Assembly: GCA_028713655.1 (NCBI GenBank) | Contig: JAQTNW010000003.1 | Coordinates: 1-38,264 of the forward strand | Length of the DNA: 38,264 nt | Reading direction: 5' to 3' | Source of the DNA: Candidatus Methylacidiphilales bacterium | GTDB taxonomy: Bacteria > Verrucomicrobiota > Verrucomicrobiia > Methylacidiphilales > JAAUTS01 | Part shown: positions 35,937 through 38,264 of the stretch, piece by piece | Numbering within the stretch: the stretch's first letter is position 1 | Layout of the letters: the number at the start of each line of letters is the position of its first letter | Notes under the pieces: model-generated | Database searches by the model: none | What the model saw: only the letters and a program-made list of their open reading frames with translations | Told to the model about the DNA's origin: nothing | Position numbers and translations under genes: made by a program

Positions 35937-37340
35937 GATTATGGAGCGAGTCATTACCGGCAGTATAGGCGATTTTGCCGCGTGAAGGAAGAGGACTTTG
36001 CTGTTCTGGATGAAGAATTTATCCAGAGGCTTTGGTTTGAGGAATTGTATCAAAACCCGCTCCGGACGATGGATGGCAGGGAAATCCAGGTATTACAGCC
36101 GGGTTTTTGGAACAGGGGCGCGGGGCCGGATTTCCATCATGCGGCGATCCTGAACAGCAAGGGGGCGCTGGAAACCGGCGCTGTGGAAATTCATCTGGAG
36201 CCGCTGGCTTGGAAGCAGCACGGCCATGACGGAGACCCGCACTACAACCGGGTGATTCTGCATGTGGTCTGGAATGCCGGGCCGAGGGATTTTTTTGCCG
36301 GGACCCATGAGCATCATTCGGTGCCGCAGGTGGAGTTGTCCAGCCAGCTTCGCTTCCCCTTGTATGAACTGCGCCAGCAATTTCAAACGACGCCGGAGGA
36401 GCGCAAGGCGGGCGCGCGCATCGGGAGGTGCCGGAACCATCTGGCCCTGCTCCCGGATTCAAGCGTGGCGGACATCCTGAATGAGGCCGGGCATTGCCGG
36501 TTTGAACAAAAATGCCGCCTGCTTCAAATGAGATGCCAGGCTCTGGGCGCGGAGCAGGCGTTGTGGATCGGGCTGGCGGAAGCGATGGGGTTTTCCAGGA
36601 ACAGCGTGGCCTTTCACGGTTTGGCGCAGCGGTTGCCGATCCTGGAGCTGAGCCGCTTCCGCGATGATGTGGAACGGGAGGCAAGACTGTTCGGACTGGC
36701 GGGTTTGCTGCCGCGCAGGAGATTGCCGTTGGACGGTCCCGCAGCCGCTTATACGAAGCAACTGTGGGACATCTGGTGGAAGGAGCGCGCCAAGGCCGAA
36801 GAGATGATTGTGCCCAGGCAGGTCTGGAACCTGCGGGGGTTGCGGCCGTTAAACCGCCCGGAACGGCGCATCGCCGTTTTGTCCCTGCTTTCCTCGCGGG
36901 AAAACTGGAAAAGTTTTTTGGCCCTGGCGAGGGAGGGCGAGCCCGGGCGTTTGCGGGAGTTCTTTGAATCGCTGCGGCACACGTTTTGGAACAGGCATTA
37001 TACGTTTGAGGGGCGCGCGTCCGCGAGGGAGATTCGATTGTTAGGCGACGGGCGCTTGTCGGGATTGATGTTCAACACGGTTTGGCCTTTCGCTGCGGGA
37101 GCGGGCCGGGATCTGAGCGTGTTCCTGGATCGCGCGCGGGCCACGCTCGACAGCGGTCCGGGGCGGGCTGCGGAGCTGCGCCTCCTGGGTGGGCGAGGGG
37201 CCGGAGGCAGGTTGGGGGCGGGCTCAATCCTGGCGCAGGAGGGGTTGATCCAGATTTACCGGGATTTTTGTTTGAAGGACACGACCCAGTGCCGGGACTG
37301 CCGCTTCCCGGATTTGGTCGATGAGATGCATGGCGGATGA
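35925..37340 (+). CDS. DUF2851 family protein
   Basis: A 471-residue protein of a family common in Bacteroidetes and verrucomicrobia, function unknown. Recognised blocks are EEFIQRLWFEELYQNPLRTM, the core QPGFWNRGAGPDFHHAAIL, GAVEIHLEPLAWKQHGHDGD, YNRVILHVVWNAG and the C-terminal YRDFCLKDTTQCRDCRFPDL with a CxxC. The block with G-P-D-F and E-I-H resembles a nuclease-like core, but no activity is known to me. The ATG at 35925 lies inside the start of the divergent protease gene; a GTG at 35982 could be the true start. No signal peptide is present. Confidence 0.85.
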   Translation: MNTHDYGASHYRQYRRFCRVKEEDFAVLDEEFIQRLWFEELYQNPLRTMDGREIQVLQPGFWNRGAGPDFHHAAILNSKGALETGAVEIHLEPLAWKQHGHDGDPHYNRVILHVVWNAGPRDFFAGTHEHHSVPQVELSSQLRFPLYELRQQFQTTPEERKAGARIGRCRNHLALLPDSSVADILNEAGHCRFEQKCRLLQMRCQALGAEQALWIGLAEAMGFSRNSVAFHGLAQRLPILELSRFRDDVEREARLFGLAGLLPRRRLPLDGPAAAYTKQLWDIWWKERAKAEEMIVPRQVWNLRGLRPLNRPERRIAVLSLLSSRENWKSFLALAREGEPGRLREFFESLRHTFWNRHYTFEGRASAREIRLLGDGRLSGLMFNTVWPFAAGAGRDLSVFLDRARATLDSGPGRAAELRLLGGRGAGGRLGAGSILAQEGLIQIYRDFCLKDTTQCRDCRFPDLVDEMHGG

Positions 37341-37768
37341 AGGCGTTTGATTGAACCACGAAGGCTGACTGTATCCATTCCCCTGACAAGGGGGAAGACA
37401 AGGGGGTTTGTGTTTGCCTGCCGACAGAAGCTTTAGCGAAGGCTGGCCTGCAAAACACGCGAAAGGAATACATTTTTCTCTCACGGAGCCGCAGAGATCA
37501 CGGAGAGAGACAATTTTAACCACGAACGACACGAAAATCACGAACGGAAGGCGCCGGGCAGCTTCATTGTTTATTTACATGTCAGATAACCCTGATATTC
37601 CATATGTTATGTGACAAATAGGTCGTGTATCCCGTGAATTTTACGAAAAACCGACAATGGAACACCCCCAATTTTATTATTATCCGACAAAACTGTCGGA
37701 TATAGAGCTATTAATCTACACAGCATTTGTTCGGTTAACTCCATGTTGGGCGAGCAAGGGACATCACG
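37341..37768 (+). repeat. Intergenic tract with dispersed repeats and AT-rich upstream region
   Basis: A 428-base gap. The first half has units of the CACGGAG/CGCAGAG and ACCACGAA families: TTGAACCACGAAGG (37350-37363), TCACGGAGCCGCAGAGATCA then CGGAGAG (37480-37506) and AACCACGAACGACACGAAAA (37518-37537) then ATCACGAACGG. The second half (37560-37768) is AT-rich and carries the palindrome at 37681. No gene is supported. Confidence 0.65.
37681..37702. promoter_or_regulatory. Perfect 9+4+9 palindrome, probable operator
   Basis: TATCCGACA and TGTCGGATA flank AAAC. It is 67 bases before the ATG of the last gene and is followed by TATAGAG and TATTAAT, possible -10 elements. There is no T tract after it on the plus strand, so a regulator-binding site is likelier than a terminator. 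Confidence 0.5.
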
Positions 37769-38264
37769 ATGTCAAAGCGTGAGGATCACATTCAGTATCT
37801 GTTCGCTGCCGAAATTCAATTTCGCTTGGCATCGGCGGTGCGCCTCGCTGTGACCGGAGAGCAACAGCCTCTTGACCTGCCGATGGAGTGGGCGCATGGC
37901 CAGCACTCTGTTCGTTACGAGGAGATCGCTCTGAGGCAGGATCAAGCCGACTACGGAGCGTTTCTCATTCATCGGGCAGCAGTGTTTACGATGGCTGTGG
38001 CCATGAAAGATGCCATCGAAGCTATCGCCCCCGGACTTCCGAAAGCCGTTAAGGCTGGGGGGAATGACATCGAGCGTGCGATACGTACGGCTATCCAGGC
38101 GATCACCCCCAAGACGTGGCCTTCATCTCACGGCGATGTTGTCACGGCATACAATATTGCTCGGTTGATCCGAAACGCCCATGCACACGCTCCGTTCGCG
38201 CCCGCCTGGATGATTCACGGCCAACTTCAAAACAAGGTCTTTACGATTCAAGACGTCATCACCC
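37769..38264 (+). CDS. Uncharacterised protein with HEPN-like RxxxxH motif (5' part)
   Basis: Open from the ATG at 37769 to the window edge (165 residues seen). It begins SKREDHIQYLFAAEIQFRLA, SAVRLAVTGEQQPLDLPMEW, and later has LIRNAHAHAPFAPAWMIHG. The helical N-terminal part and the motif R-N-A-H-A-H (RxxxxH, followed by APF) resemble the HEPN fold, in which such R and H residues often form an RNase active site; HEPN proteins are frequent in toxin-antitoxin and defence loci. This is inference from one motif. I recall similar environmental proteins without a function. Preceded by GCAAGGGA about 10 bases before the ATG and by the palindrome at 37681. Confidence 0.6.
   Translation, partial: MSKREDHIQYLFAAEIQFRLASAVRLAVTGEQQPLDLPMEWAHGQHSVRYEEIALRQDQADYGAFLIHRAAVFTMAVAMKDAIEAIAPGLPKAVKAGGNDIERAIRTAIQAITPKTWPSSHGDVVTAYNIARLIRNAHAHAPFAPAWMIHGQLQNKVFTIQDVIT

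Overview
The window is a 38 kb stretch of a GC-rich Gram-negative bacterial chromosome. Gene order in the ribosomal/RNA polymerase region (tRNA-Thr, tuf, tRNA-Trp, secE, nusG, rplK, rplA, rplJ, rplL, rpoB, rpoC), a CT398/CdsZ-like coiled-coil zinc-ribbon protein, a DUF2851 protein and many dispersed TTCACCGCAGAG-type intergenic repeats suggest a member of the PVC superphylum, most likely a verrucomicrobial or related lineage. This placement is inference; no rRNA gene is present.

Layout. 1-1200: end of a branched-chain amino acid ABC transporter (livG 3' end, livF, terminator). 1260-5330: accessory block with an uncharacterised protein, the zinc-ribbon protein, a lone AAA ATPase behind an apparently leaderless promoter, a GNAT acetyltransferase and a hicAB toxin-antitoxin pair whose toxin gene is frameshifted or start-less. 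5490-8540: a glycyl radical enzyme and its radical SAM activase behind a good sigma70-type promoter with a palindrome at the start site. 8825-10219: Mrp/ApbC ATPase and a small conserved protein. 10246-14247: pyrimidine cluster pyrR-pyrB-pyrC-carA, preceded by a hairpin that fits the PyrR RNA-binding consensus. 14286-15282: FHA protein and a DUF167 gene with no canonical start codon. 15301-28565: translation/transcription cluster with several structured intergenic RNAs. 28607-34224: TonB-like protein, a BKACE enzyme with a hexapeptide-repeat acyltransferase, a DUF3592-like membrane protein and a flavin reductase/GNAT/aldo-keto reductase group. 34803-37340: HtrA-type protease and a DUF2851 gene in head-to-head overlap. 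37769-end: start of a gene with a HEPN-like RxxxxH motif behind a perfect 9+4+9 palindrome.

How it fits together. Most of the window is core metabolism and information processing. The less ordinary parts are the glycyl radical enzyme pair (an anaerobic radical reaction of unknown substrate), the hicAB locus, the RNA structures in the pyr and rpl operons, and at least four families of short palindromic or dispersed repeats that sit at gene ends and in places serve as terminators. Two genes (hicA, DUF167) have clear protein similarity but cannot be opened by ATG, GTG or TTG in their own frame and would be missed by ordinary gene calling. I found no CRISPR array, transposase or rRNA gene.
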